Positions 57,837-64,000 of a stretch of DNA of 64,000 nt are shown here, piece after piece (positions within the stretch are counted from its first letter, which is position 1; each line of letters opens with the position of its first letter). A program made the position numbers and the translations under genes. The notes under the pieces were generated by a model. That model had not been told where the DNA came from, searched no databases, and saw only the letters and a program-made list of their open reading frames with translations. The DNA comes from Synergistaceae bacterium DZ-S4 (GTDB lineage Bacteria; Synergistota; Synergistia; Synergistales; Synergistaceae), in contig JAPCWD010000005.1 of the NCBI GenBank assembly GCA_025943965.1, forward strand, positions 91,082 through 155,081. The letters run 5' to 3'.

Positions 57837-58751
57837 TTAATGGGTGGCTGCCCATAGGTTCTTATCATTTTGGACATCCTTTCCTTCTCTGATGATCAGG
57901 TGCATGGTTTCATTGAAAACTTCCTTGACAGCTCTTCCCGAGGGACAATCGATGTCGGCTATGCTCATTCCTTTATTGACAGCCTTGACTGCCATTGGGT
58001 CGAAAGGAATGCTTCCGGTATATGGTATGCCCTCAAGTTTGCAGAAATCCTTTATCCTGTTTGTATTGTCAGGGTTTGTGTCAGATTTGTTCACACAGAC
58101 TGCAATTATGACCCCAAATATTCGGGCAGTTTCTATTATCCTTTGCATGTCACTGATGCCTGAAATGGATGGTTCTGCCACTATCAAGACCATATCTGCG
58201 CCGCTAAGGGAAGCTATTGCGGGGCAGCCTATCCCCGGAGAGCCGTCTACTATGGCAAAATCTGTATCTTCTGCGGACTCTTTCATCTGTTTCTTTACTT
58301 CGGAGACAAGCATTCCTGTTGTTCCGCTTCCCATTTTCAGCCGGGCCGTTGAAAATGTAACAGAACCTTCCTTAAAAAGCATGAGATCTCCCGCAACAGA
58401 AGGATGAAGCGATACTGCATTTACAGGACAAACAAATTTGCACACCCCACATCCCTCACATCCGAATGGATCAACAAAGTGAGATCTTTCATTTGCACTA
58501 ATTGCATCAAATCTGCAGTTCTCCATGCATTTGCCGCAGTTTATGCAAATGTCAGGATCGATCTCAGCCTTAGGCATCCCATAATAATCTTTCCTGGATG
58601 GTGCTTTGGAATGTTTCGTTATAAGATGCAGATTAGGTGCGTCAACATCACAGTCAGCGTATGCCTGAGCTTCCGAAAGCCTGATGAAGGCACTGGCAAC
58701 TGTAGTTTTTCCTGTACCGCCTTTACCGCTCAGAATTAACAGTTGCTTCAT
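57837..58751 (-). CDS. MinD-superfamily ATPase with inserted two-cluster ferredoxin (copy B)
   Basis: 304 residues. Deviant Walker A LSGKGGTGKTTVA at the N-terminus, then two 4Fe-4S motifs CINCGKCMENCRFDAI and CEGCGVCKFVCPVNAV (about 62-115), and switch DGSPGIGCPAI. Such proteins load or transfer iron-sulfur clusters and occur in anaerobe operons with NifX proteins. The start ATG 58751 has GGGAGGTG 7 bases upstream and overlaps the previous gene by 29 bases. Confidence 0.9.
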   Translation of the reverse strand: MKQLLILSGKGGTGKTTVASAFIRLSEAQAYADCDVDAPNLHLITKHSKAPSRKDYYGMPKAEIDPDICINCGKCMENCRFDAISANERSHFVDPFGCEGCGVCKFVCPVNAVSLHPSVAGDLMLFKEGSVTFSTARLKMGSGTTGMLVSEVKKQMKESAEDTDFAIVDGSPGIGCPAIASLSGADMVLIVAEPSISGISDMQRIIETARIFGVIIAVCVNKSDTNPDNTNRIKDFCKLEGIPYTGSIPFDPMAVKAVNKGMSIADIDCPSGRAVKEVFNETMHLIIREGKDVQNDKNLWAATH

Positions 58752-59607
58752 GAGGCACCTCCCTGTAGATTTTTTCCAGCAGGGAAGAGAAAAGATCCCG
58801 ATATTTAGTGTTTTCTCTTGCTGCTATCTTCCCGTTTGAGTTAAGCGTGCCAAGTTCAACGTCGAAAGGGATTTTTTCCAGGATCTTTATTCGGTTTTCC
58901 TTGCAGAACTCATCTGTTGGATCGCTTTGATCAACACATTTGTTGATAACTACAGAATGCGGTTTTTCGAAGAGCCTGACCAGAGACCAGACCATCTCAA
59001 GGTTATGTCTGCCGAATATGGTAGGTTCCGCAGCCAAAAGACAGTAGTCTGCGTCTTTTATGCTTTCCATAACGATACAGGCACTTCCCGGAGGGCAGTC
59101 TATAAAGATCGGCCGATCATCTTCAAGAGATCCGCATTGAGTGAGGAGTTCCTTAATTATTGGAATTCCTGAAGCAATTCCTGTTTTCATCATTCCGGAC
59201 AAAACCCGCACTCCCTCTGAATCGCCAACAGAAAGAGTTCCTACGGCTTTGTCCCGTTCTGTAAGGGCCCCCTGTGGACATACCAGCGAACACCCTCCGC
59301 AGGAGTGGCAAACATCATCAAAAATTTTCAAATTTTTGTTTATGTATGCCAAAGCGTTGAACTTACAGAATTCTACACATTTTTTACATCCGTCGCATTT
59401 ATTCGGGTCGACCTGTGGTATCTTTACAGATATTTCTTTTTCGATATTCCATTGAGGTTTAAAAAAGAGATGTCCATTGGGTTCTTCGACATCACAGTCA
59501 ACGTATACGGAATCTGCAGCAGTTGATGCCAGATTGACAGAAAGCAGTGTTTTCCCTGTTCCGCCCTTGCCGCTCAATATTGCAATTTTTAAATTCTTAG
59601 CCGCCAT
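58723..59607 (-). CDS. MinD-superfamily ATPase with inserted two-cluster ferredoxin (copy A)
   Basis: 294 residues from ATG 59607, which overlaps the NifX-like stop by 11 bases; upstream codons of the frame lie inside that gene and lack family similarity. Walker A LSGKGGTGKTLLS; cluster motifs CDGCKKCVEFCKFNAL and CHSCGGCSLVCPQGAL; switch DCPPGSACIV. Paralogue of the downstream ATPase, so the two may form a heterodimer, as with paired Mrp/MinD genes of the Desulfovibrio ORP complex. Confidence 0.9.
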   Translation of the reverse strand: MAAKNLKIAILSGKGGTGKTLLSVNLASTAADSVYVDCDVEEPNGHLFFKPQWNIEKEISVKIPQVDPNKCDGCKKCVEFCKFNALAYINKNLKIFDDVCHSCGGCSLVCPQGALTERDKAVGTLSVGDSEGVRVLSGMMKTGIASGIPIIKELLTQCGSLEDDRPIFIDCPPGSACIVMESIKDADYCLLAAEPTIFGRHNLEMVWSLVRLFEKPHSVVINKCVDQSDPTDEFCKENRIKILEKIPFDVELGTLNSNGKIAARENTKYRDLFSSLLEKIYREVPHEATVNSER

Positions 59608-59962
59608 GTCCGTGAAATCCGGCATGGATCTCCTGAAGCTGTTCAAGACGTTTTTCTTTAAAATCGGCGATACTTTCAGTTATAGAAGAGTTTTCTGTTT
59701 TAAAAATCAAAATGCCGGCAGCAGTAAGCACTTCAGCCGCATTTTGCCCGCAACGCGGGGTAAGAAGTGCTGAAACTCCTGAATCTGCGACTGTCTGTGC
59801 TGCCTTTATCCCTGCTCCGCCCTGACTGGACGCAGCAGAATTATCAAGGAACTCGGCATCGTCTGTCTCTGTTTCGTAAATCACGAAGAACGGGGTCCTT
59901 CCAAAAGACTGGCAAACTGTTGAATCTATCCTTTTTTCATCTGCCGGGATAGCTATCTTCAT
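59597..59962 (-). CDS. NifX-like dinitrogenase iron-molybdenum cofactor protein (first copy)
   Basis: 121 residues, NifX fold with MKIAIPADEKRIDSTVCQSFGRTPFFVIY and QGGAGIKAAQTVADSGVSALLTPRCGQNA. Ends in HAGFHGHGG. Start overlaps the IscU-like stop by 4 bases and its end overlaps ATPase A by 11, so the four genes are translationally coupled. Confidence 0.85.
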   Translation of the reverse strand: MKIAIPADEKRIDSTVCQSFGRTPFFVIYETETDDAEFLDNSAASSQGGAGIKAAQTVADSGVSALLTPRCGQNAAEVLTAAGILIFKTENSSITESIADFKEKRLEQLQEIHAGFHGHGG

Positions 59963-60351
59963 TTTATTTCCTCCGTAACGTCAATGTTGTTTTTTTCACA
60001 GTAATCAAATATAGCGCACCTCAAAGCACTGACTCCAAGAAGAGAGCAGTGGACTTTGCTTTCAGGCAGTCCATCAAGCGCGTTCACCACATCATCCTCA
60101 GTGATATCCAATGCTTCCCTTAACGATTTTCCTTTTGCCAGCACAGAGGTGGCGCTCGAAGTTGCTATCGCCGCACAGCATCCGAATACCAAATAGCTGA
60201 TATCAAAGATTACCCCGTCAGAAACTTTAAGATAAAATGTCAGCGCATCCCCGCATTCAGGATCGCCTACCGTTCCTTCCGCATCGGCATCGGGCATGTT
60301 CCTTGCGTTTTGTGGTGACATCAGATGTTCAATAACTTTGTCGGAATAAAT
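59959..60351 (-). CDS. IscU/NifU-type iron-sulfur scaffold protein
   Basis: About 130 residues. The core YSDKVIEHLMSPQNARNM is the family N-terminus; the three cluster cysteines are present (GDPECGDALTF, VFGCCAAIATSSA, KVHCSLLGV). Frame continues open further upstream into the DUF134 gene. The start is uncertain: the residue before YSDK is an ATT codon at 60351-60349 with GGGAG about 9 bases upstream; an alternative is TTG 60384 with no ribosome site. I place it at 60351. Adjacent iron-sulfur genes support a scaffold function. The usual cysteine desulfurase is absent. Confidence 0.82.
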   Translation of the reverse strand: MYSDKVIEHLMSPQNARNMPDADAEGTVGDPECGDALTFYLKVSDGVIFDISYLVFGCCAAIATSSATSVLAKGKSLREALDITEDDVVNALDGLPESKVHCSLLGVSALRCAIFDYCEKNNIDVTEEIK

Positions 60352-60388
60352 CCTGATCCACTCCCTGCATTTAAAGATAGGCAACGCT

Positions 60389-60742
60389 TCAGCTGTCGCC
60401 GTGATTTCTCCTGCGGCATCCCGGACGTCCGCACCCGCTTTCCGTACCGTCGCAGAGCCTGTACTCTCCTCCGCCGATAAAGAGGACTTTGCCGTTGACG
60501 AGCGACTCTGCAAGCTTTCTCCTGGCCTCGTTGTATATTCCCTGCACGGTAGTCCTTGCAACGTTCATATTTGCGGCGCACTCTTCCTGCGTGAAGTGTT
60601 CAAGATCGATAAGCCTTATCGTCTCGTACTCGTCTACAGTCATAACGACAGAACCTCTTGTTTCGTTGCCGGGATCAAGCGGTCCGAACTGATTGGTTTC
60701 CGGCATTGAACAGACCTTTCTCCATTTCATAGGTCTTGGCAT
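60389..60742 (-). CDS. DUF134 predicted DNA-binding protein
   Basis: 117 residues from ATG 60742, with AAAGGAGA 8 bases upstream. N-terminal MPRPMKWRKVCSMPETNQFGPL is the family signature. Helix-turn-helix region like sigma-70 region 4: HFTQEECAANMNVARTTVQGIYNEARRKLAESL (about 56-88). The C-terminus is Cys/Gly/Arg-rich (RLCDGTESGCGRPGCRRR), suggesting a metal or cluster site. A plausible regulator of its own operon; the palindromic sites upstream at 61083-61133 are candidates for its binding. Confidence 0.85.
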   Translation of the reverse strand: MPRPMKWRKVCSMPETNQFGPLDPGNETRGSVVMTVDEYETIRLIDLEHFTQEECAANMNVARTTVQGIYNEARRKLAESLVNGKVLFIGGGEYRLCDGTESGCGRPGCRRRNHGDS

Positions 60743-60799
60743 CACGGTCTCTCCTTTGTTTTCAGGGAGGGAATGCCTGATCATTCTCTCCCTGAGTAT

Positions 60800-61063
60800 C
60801 TAATTCAGTTTATCGAGTTCTTTTTCGATAGACTCAAGTCGTCGTTGAAGCTTCGACTTCTCGTCTTCGAGCAGTTCCTTTTCTGTTTCAGGCAAAAATT
60901 GAACTGCAGCACATCCCCTGCCGAACCAGCGTCTGGAGCCTCTCCTGATGCCGCCGCCTATATAAGAGGCCTCGCCGCTTTCAAAAGCCCTTACACAGTA
61001 CCCCATTCCTCTCCCTGTCATTGAGCCTCTGCCCATCGGTCCGGTCCCGTCTCCTCTTGGCAT
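60800..61063 (-). CDS. DUF5320 domain protein
   Basis: 87 residues from ATG 61063 with AAAGGAGGG upstream. Typical N-terminus MPRGDGTGPMGRGSMTGRGMGYC, Gly/Met/Arg-rich, followed by a 30-residue coiled coil (ETEKELLEDEKSKLQRRL). Found next to NifX/MinD operons of anaerobes; function unknown. First gene of the operon, 57 bases before DUF134. Confidence 0.85.
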   Translation of the reverse strand: MPRGDGTGPMGRGSMTGRGMGYCVRAFESGEASYIGGGIRRGSRRWFGRGCAAVQFLPETEKELLEDEKSKLQRRLESIEKELDKLN

Positions 61064-61082
61064 GATTATCCCTCCTTTATTA

Positions 61083-61134
61083 TTGACATATGTCATTTAT
61101 AAAATTAATTATATAACGTTTGTGACATATGTCA
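61083..61134 (-). promoter_or_regulatory. Consensus promoter with twin TGACATATGTCA operators
   Basis: Minus strand: perfect -35 TTGACA (61134-61129), 16-base spacer, perfect -10 TATAAT (61112-61107). A 12-bp perfect palindrome TGACATATGTCA covers the -35 (61133-61122) and recurs identically just downstream of the -10 (61094-61083), near the expected transcription start. Centres are 39 bases apart. This layout is typical of a repressor operator pair. The consensus-strength promoter would otherwise be constitutive. Confidence 0.83.
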
Positions 61135-61149
61135 ATAATTGTTTTCTTA

Positions 61150-61203
61150 TTTCATATAAAAACGGGAAGACATCACTAAATGTCTTCCCGTTTTTATATG
61201 AAA
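61150..61203. terminator. Long perfect hairpin terminator between cupin gene and the NifX operon
   Basis: 24-bp perfect inverted repeat 61150-61173 / 61180-61203 with a 6-base loop; GC-rich core (CGGGAAGACAT) and T-runs on both flanks of the core, so it can stop both directions. Ends the cupin transcript and insulates the operon promoter at 61107-61134. Confidence 0.88.
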
Positions 61204-61218
61204 TTCTGTAAAGATATC

Positions 61219-61533
61219 TTATTTTGGAGCGGGCGCCTTTACGACGATCAGTTCCAACGTTTGGTCATGCAAGTTCTTGAAGTTCATCTTAGTTCCCATC
61301 GGAATTTTGAGTACGGTTGACGCCGGGTATTCATGCATGTCCTGTTCATTTAAAGCTATTGAAAGTTTGCCTCTCACAACAGTCATGTAGACGTTTGAAT
61401 TTGAAAAATGTTCAGGAGCTCCTTCGTCCTTGTTGAAGATCATATGCATGTAGTGTACGTTTTCGTCCTGTATTACCTTTTCCACTACCTTGCTGTTACC
61501 TGAAGCGATCTTGAATACCTGCTCGATCATCTT
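61219..61533 (-). CDS. Cupin-fold protein
   Basis: 104 residues from ATG 61533 with GAGGAGATGA upstream (the ORF extends to 61566 without a ribosome site). Single cupin domain: residues PEHFSNSNVYMTVVRGKLSIAL correspond to motif 1 with a His, and a second beta-strand motif ends with PMGTKMNFKNLHD. Metal ligands are partly replaced, so it may bind a ligand instead. Probable own promoter: -10 TATAAT at 61591-61586 with a weak -35. Function unknown. Confidence 0.75.
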   Translation of the reverse strand, partial: KMIEQVFKIASGNSKVVEKVIQDENVHYMHMIFNKDEGAPEHFSNSNVYMTVVRGKLSIALNEQDMHEYPASTVLKIPMGTKMNFKNLHDQTLELIVVKAPAPK

Positions 61534-61676
61534 GTCATCTCCTCTTTTATGCAGTAATTTCCTCAATATGTCTTAATATCGTAACATTATATTGAATTCT
61601 GTGAATGTTAAAAGTGCTTAAAAGTTGCAGCCCCAAAGTAAGGGACTGCGTTGACTTGATATATTTTAATGCTATT

Positions 61677-63050
61677 TTAGATCACAAGACCTTCGTTGAG
61701 ATGTCTGCAATTCTGGGCTATGGCGTTCATCGAGGCGGCGTTGATCGGATAGGCGATCGGCGATGCAGAGAGAAGCGGATGCGTCGCTACCTGGAATGTG
61801 TTGAGTTCTGTGGCAGTCATACCCTTCTGAATTGCCAGGCTTGCTATGTTGATCATCTCGCCGACAGTATCTCCGCCTGAGACCTGTGCCCCGAGGATCA
61901 CTCCCGAGCACTTGGAGAAGATAAGTTTGATCTTTATGGTACTCGTTCCGGGAAGTGATCCCGGGTGACGGTCCATCGTTGTGAACTCACCTATATTTAT
62001 AGAGAACCCTTCAGCCTTTGCCCTTGCTTCCGTAATGCCTGCTGCTGCGAATGTCCGTCCGAAGATCTTTGTAGAGAAAGCACTTATAGTTCCCTTGTTT
62101 GCCCTGATAAGCCTTAGCTGGAAGGCGTTGCTTCCGGCTATCTTTGCTTCCATTGCTGCCGTCGAGGCAAGGAGCACAGGGACATCCTTGTGGGTAAAGA
62201 AGCACTTCTTTTCGGCGCAGTCGCCCACAGCGAAGATGTCGGGATCGCTGGTCCTGGTGTATTGGTCAACAACTATGGCGCCCTTTGCGTTTACGTCAAG
62301 GCCCGCTTCCTTGGCAAGAATGCCGTTAGGCCTTACGCCAAGGCCAAGGATAACGAGGTCGGCAGCGATCTTTTCGCCGTTTTCAAGTTCAAGCGCTTCG
62401 ACCGATTTTGTACCCAGTATCTTTTTTACCTTTGTATTTGTGAGAACATTAATGTTGTTGTCCTTCATCATATTTTCGATCTCGTCGGTGTAGCTCTTAT
62501 CAAAAGCCTGCCAGAGGCATGCGTCAGCCATTTCCACCAGAGTTACCTTTTTTCCAAGGAGACTGATCTGCTCAGCGAATTCTACTCCGATAAAGCCGCC
62601 GCCTATTACTGCGACGCTCTCTGCTTTGTCTAGCTTTTCAAGTATTGAGGCAAGGTAATCCTGATTTTTGTATATCGGGAATACGTTTTCAAGCTCGTGT
62701 CCGGGGATGAATGTCGGGATTATGGGAAGTGAGCCTGTTGCAATGACAAGCTTCTTATAGCTGTAAGTCTCGTTTTCCTTAGTTGTTACGACCTTGTTCT
62801 CCTTGTCTATTTTGACGACTGTTCCGACCACAAGGTCTATCTTTGCGTCGACCAGCATTTTATCCGGGATAACATTTTTGCTTGTGCAGCGGAGCGTACC
62901 GTAGATGTACGGTATGCCGCAGGGAACCATTACGGCATCGGTATCCCTGATGACTGTGATGGCTATGTCTCCGTAAGCCTTGCGTGCCATAGTAGCGCTG
63001 AGGATTCCGCCTGCGCTTCCTCCAATTACAAGCAGATCTGTCTTTTTCAT
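61677..63050 (-). CDS. CoA-disulfide reductase / NADH oxidase-type flavoprotein
   Basis: 457 residues. FAD motif VIGGSAGGILSAT at the N-terminus; redox Cys44 in VMVPCGIPYIY (the S-x-x-Cys-G-I-P/Y motif of CoA-disulfide reductases); NADH motif VIGGGFIGVEFAE; second FAD motif DPDIFAVGDCAE; dimerisation domain at the C-terminus. The family reduces CoA disulfides, polysulfide or oxygen with NAD(P)H. In an anaerobe this could be oxygen or sulfur detoxification. ATG 63050 with GGGGGACT upstream; 63051-63225 holds a probable TGTGATAAT extended -10. Confidence 0.9.
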   Translation of the reverse strand: MKKTDLLVIGGSAGGILSATMARKAYGDIAITVIRDTDAVMVPCGIPYIYGTLRCTSKNVIPDKMLVDAKIDLVVGTVVKIDKENKVVTTKENETYSYKKLVIATGSLPIIPTFIPGHELENVFPIYKNQDYLASILEKLDKAESVAVIGGGFIGVEFAEQISLLGKKVTLVEMADACLWQAFDKSYTDEIENMMKDNNINVLTNTKVKKILGTKSVEALELENGEKIAADLVILGLGVRPNGILAKEAGLDVNAKGAIVVDQYTRTSDPDIFAVGDCAEKKCFFTHKDVPVLLASTAAMEAKIAGSNAFQLRLIRANKGTISAFSTKIFGRTFAAAGITEARAKAEGFSINIGEFTTMDRHPGSLPGTSTIKIKLIFSKCSGVILGAQVSGGDTVGEMINIASLAIQKGMTATELNTFQVATHPLLSASPIAYPINAASMNAIAQNCRHLNEGLVI

Positions 63051-63225
63051 TTATAAAGTCCCCCTTTGTTTTTTTATTGCCTATGGTGCATTATTTCACC
63101 ATTGGATGCCGCATGTCTGTGACATTATCACAAAGATAGTGAACTTTATTTTCTAAAAACAGGAATGCTTAATAGCAGAATTAACGATCAGGATATCCAA
63201 ATTTTTTAGTCAAGAAAGCTGTATA

Positions 63226-63867
63226 TCAGATCGCTTTTTCCGCTAACCTTGCACCCAACTCAAAAGATTTTTGGCAGTCTTTGGGAAACACCTCTTCCCT
63301 ACTTATGGCCTTGGCATGGGGATCGAACATAGTGGAGACGACCTTGGAATAATCCTCAAACTGGCAGGTATCAAAGCTTAGAAGTGTTTCTGTTGACCCA
63401 AAGATTCTTTTTAAAGCCATTTCGTTGATCTTTATTGGTACGTCCATACCGGCCACCTTCATCATTTCTTCTGTTACGTTCATTGTGTAAATAAAAGCTG
63501 TATCTATCTTACCCGGGAAAAGAGATCTTCCTGTATTGCTGTACTCCAGATATTGAAATAGAAGCCGGTCAAGGAAAGAGGCCATTTCCCCGCTGACCCT
63601 GCCGAAATATATCGGGGATCCAAGGATGATCGCGTCGACTTCCTCTACCTTCCTGAAGACATCTTTAAGGTCATCGTTGACCGGACACCTGCCGTAACTT
63701 TTTCCATTTTTTGTCTTACATGCAAAACAGCTTATGCATCCTTTGTAATTTAAGTCGTAAAGATGGATAAGTTCAGTTGTGGCTCCCTTTGATGCAGCTC
63801 CTTCCAGGACTTTGTTTAAGAGGGTCGCAGTGTTCCAGTCATTTCTGGGACTTCCGTTAAATGCCAT
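63226..63867 (-). CDS. Iron-sulfur flavoprotein / NADPH-dependent FMN reductase, probably truncated at 5-prime end
   Basis: 213 residues from the first ATG. Flavodoxin-like domain with FNGSPRNDWNTATLL (FMN phosphate site), the cluster motif CISCFACKTKNGKSYGRC, and LGSPIYFGRVSGEMASFLDRL. Family members start MKxIxAFNGSPR; here only the codons for N-I precede the Met, and no ribosome site is present. The upstream DNA at 63874 onward looks like an insertion-element end, so the gene has probably lost its natural start and promoter. It may be a pseudogene or may be expressed from the element. Confidence 0.8.
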   Translation of the reverse strand: MAFNGSPRNDWNTATLLNKVLEGAASKGATTELIHLYDLNYKGCISCFACKTKNGKSYGRCPVNDDLKDVFRKVEEVDAIILGSPIYFGRVSGEMASFLDRLLFQYLEYSNTGRSLFPGKIDTAFIYTMNVTEEMMKVAGMDVPIKINEMALKRIFGSTETLLSFDTCQFEDYSKVVSTMFDPHAKAISREEVFPKDCQKSFELGARLAEKAI

Positions 63868-63890
63868 TATATTTGCGAAACACGGCGAGA

Positions 63891-63978
63891 TAGAGCCACC
63901 AGCGCAGAGGTTTAGAGCCAGTCGCGCGCTCTAATAGAGCCAACCTGCGCGCTGCATAGAGCCACCTTCCTAAAACTC
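63891..63978. mobile_element. Tandem 22-bp repeats, apparent insertion-sequence end (IS21-like?)
   Basis: TAGAGCCA recurs four times at 63891, 63913, 63935 and 63957, exactly 22 bases apart, with GCGC-rich spacer bases in the middle copies. Multiple terminal repeats of about 20 bases bound by the transposase are a feature of IS21-family ends. The probable outer terminus is near TGCG at 63874, immediately upstream of the flavoprotein ATG. No transposase is visible, as the element would extend beyond the right edge. Family assignment is inference. Confidence 0.6.
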
Positions 63979-64000
63979 CTGTAAGATGAAAATACTGCTG

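Noticed and set aside
57446..60351. Nitrogen fixation cluster
   Set aside because: Only NifX-like and NifU-like proteins occur; no nifHDK, nifE or nifN genes.
59959..60561. 200-residue version of the IscU-like gene starting at ATG 60561
   Set aside because: Would overlap DUF134 by about 170 bases; added residues are unrelated to the scaffold family.
63869..64000. Tandem 22-bp repeats as a CRISPR array
   Set aside because: Conserved part is only 8 bases, no unique spacers of 25-40 bases and no cas genes.

Overview
The window looks like chromosome of an anaerobic, amino-acid-fermenting, diderm bacterium, most likely a member of the Synergistota (Synergistaceae-like). I infer this from gene content: a complete histidine-to-glutamate pathway with a stand-alone formimidoyltransferase and a separate cyclodeaminase, an arginine deiminase/ornithine carbamoyltransferase pair, an RND efflux system with an outer-membrane channel, the DXP isoprenoid pathway beside cdsA/uppS/rseP, and an anaerobe-type operon of ferredoxin-bearing MinD ATPases and NifX-like proteins. 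No phylogenetic marker could be searched, so the taxonomic call is inference. Coding density is high and most genes lie on the minus strand.

Layout. 1-1602 (minus): mltG, a DUF4911 protein and the start of a TldD/PmbA gene that runs off the left edge. 1797-4904 (plus): a serine operon (class V aminotransferase + serA) behind a strong promoter and a serine-codon leader peptide with mutually exclusive RNA hairpins, a textbook-like transcription attenuator and the most notable item in the window. 4957-5559 (plus): a half-size EamA transporter. 5642-12264: divergent hut island (fchA-hutU on minus; hutH-ftcD-hutI on plus). 12347-18862 (minus): nadE, yebC, ruvC, ruvA, ruvB, DUF2905, SpoIID-like, queA. 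19019-21282 (minus): arcA-argF. 21502-30254 (minus): cell-envelope block wecB, murA, P-loop/Asp23-like protein, udg, uppS, cdsA, dxr, rseP, ispG. 30329-33654 (minus): small membrane protein, meaB, a fused rpiB-upp gene, a WecA/MraY-type transferase. 33761-46008 (minus): tig, clpP, clpX, lon, engB, valS, folC, pgeF, then a Gfo/Idh oxidoreductase. 46185-47150 (minus): nitroreductase and tRNA-Gly(CCC). 47169-57182 (minus): acrA-acrB-tolC type efflux operon, a membrane metallophosphoesterase and a CACHE-HAMP-PAS-GGDEF-HD-GYP protein. 57446-61134 (minus): an operon of DUF5320, DUF134, IscU-like, NifX-like, two ferredoxin-MinD ATPases and a second NifX-like protein, read from a consensus promoter flanked by two identical 12-bp palindromes. 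61219-63867 (minus): cupin, CoA-disulfide-reductase-like flavoprotein, iron-sulfur flavoprotein. 63891-64000: the edge of an apparent insertion element with 22-bp-periodic repeats, abutting and probably truncating the last gene.

How the parts fit. Histidine and arginine catabolism feed glutamate, ornithine, carbamoyl phosphate and methenyl-tetrahydrofolate into fermentation; serine synthesis is placed under a Ser-tRNA-sensing leader; the proteostasis block (trigger factor, ClpXP, Lon) and the envelope/isoprenoid block are conserved housekeeping. No stretch over 300 bases lacks a gene; the longer gaps (1603-1866, 8302-8531, 21283-21501, 46788-47024, 57183-57445) hold promoters, terminators or hairpins described below. 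No rRNA, CRISPR array, prophage or replication origin was seen.
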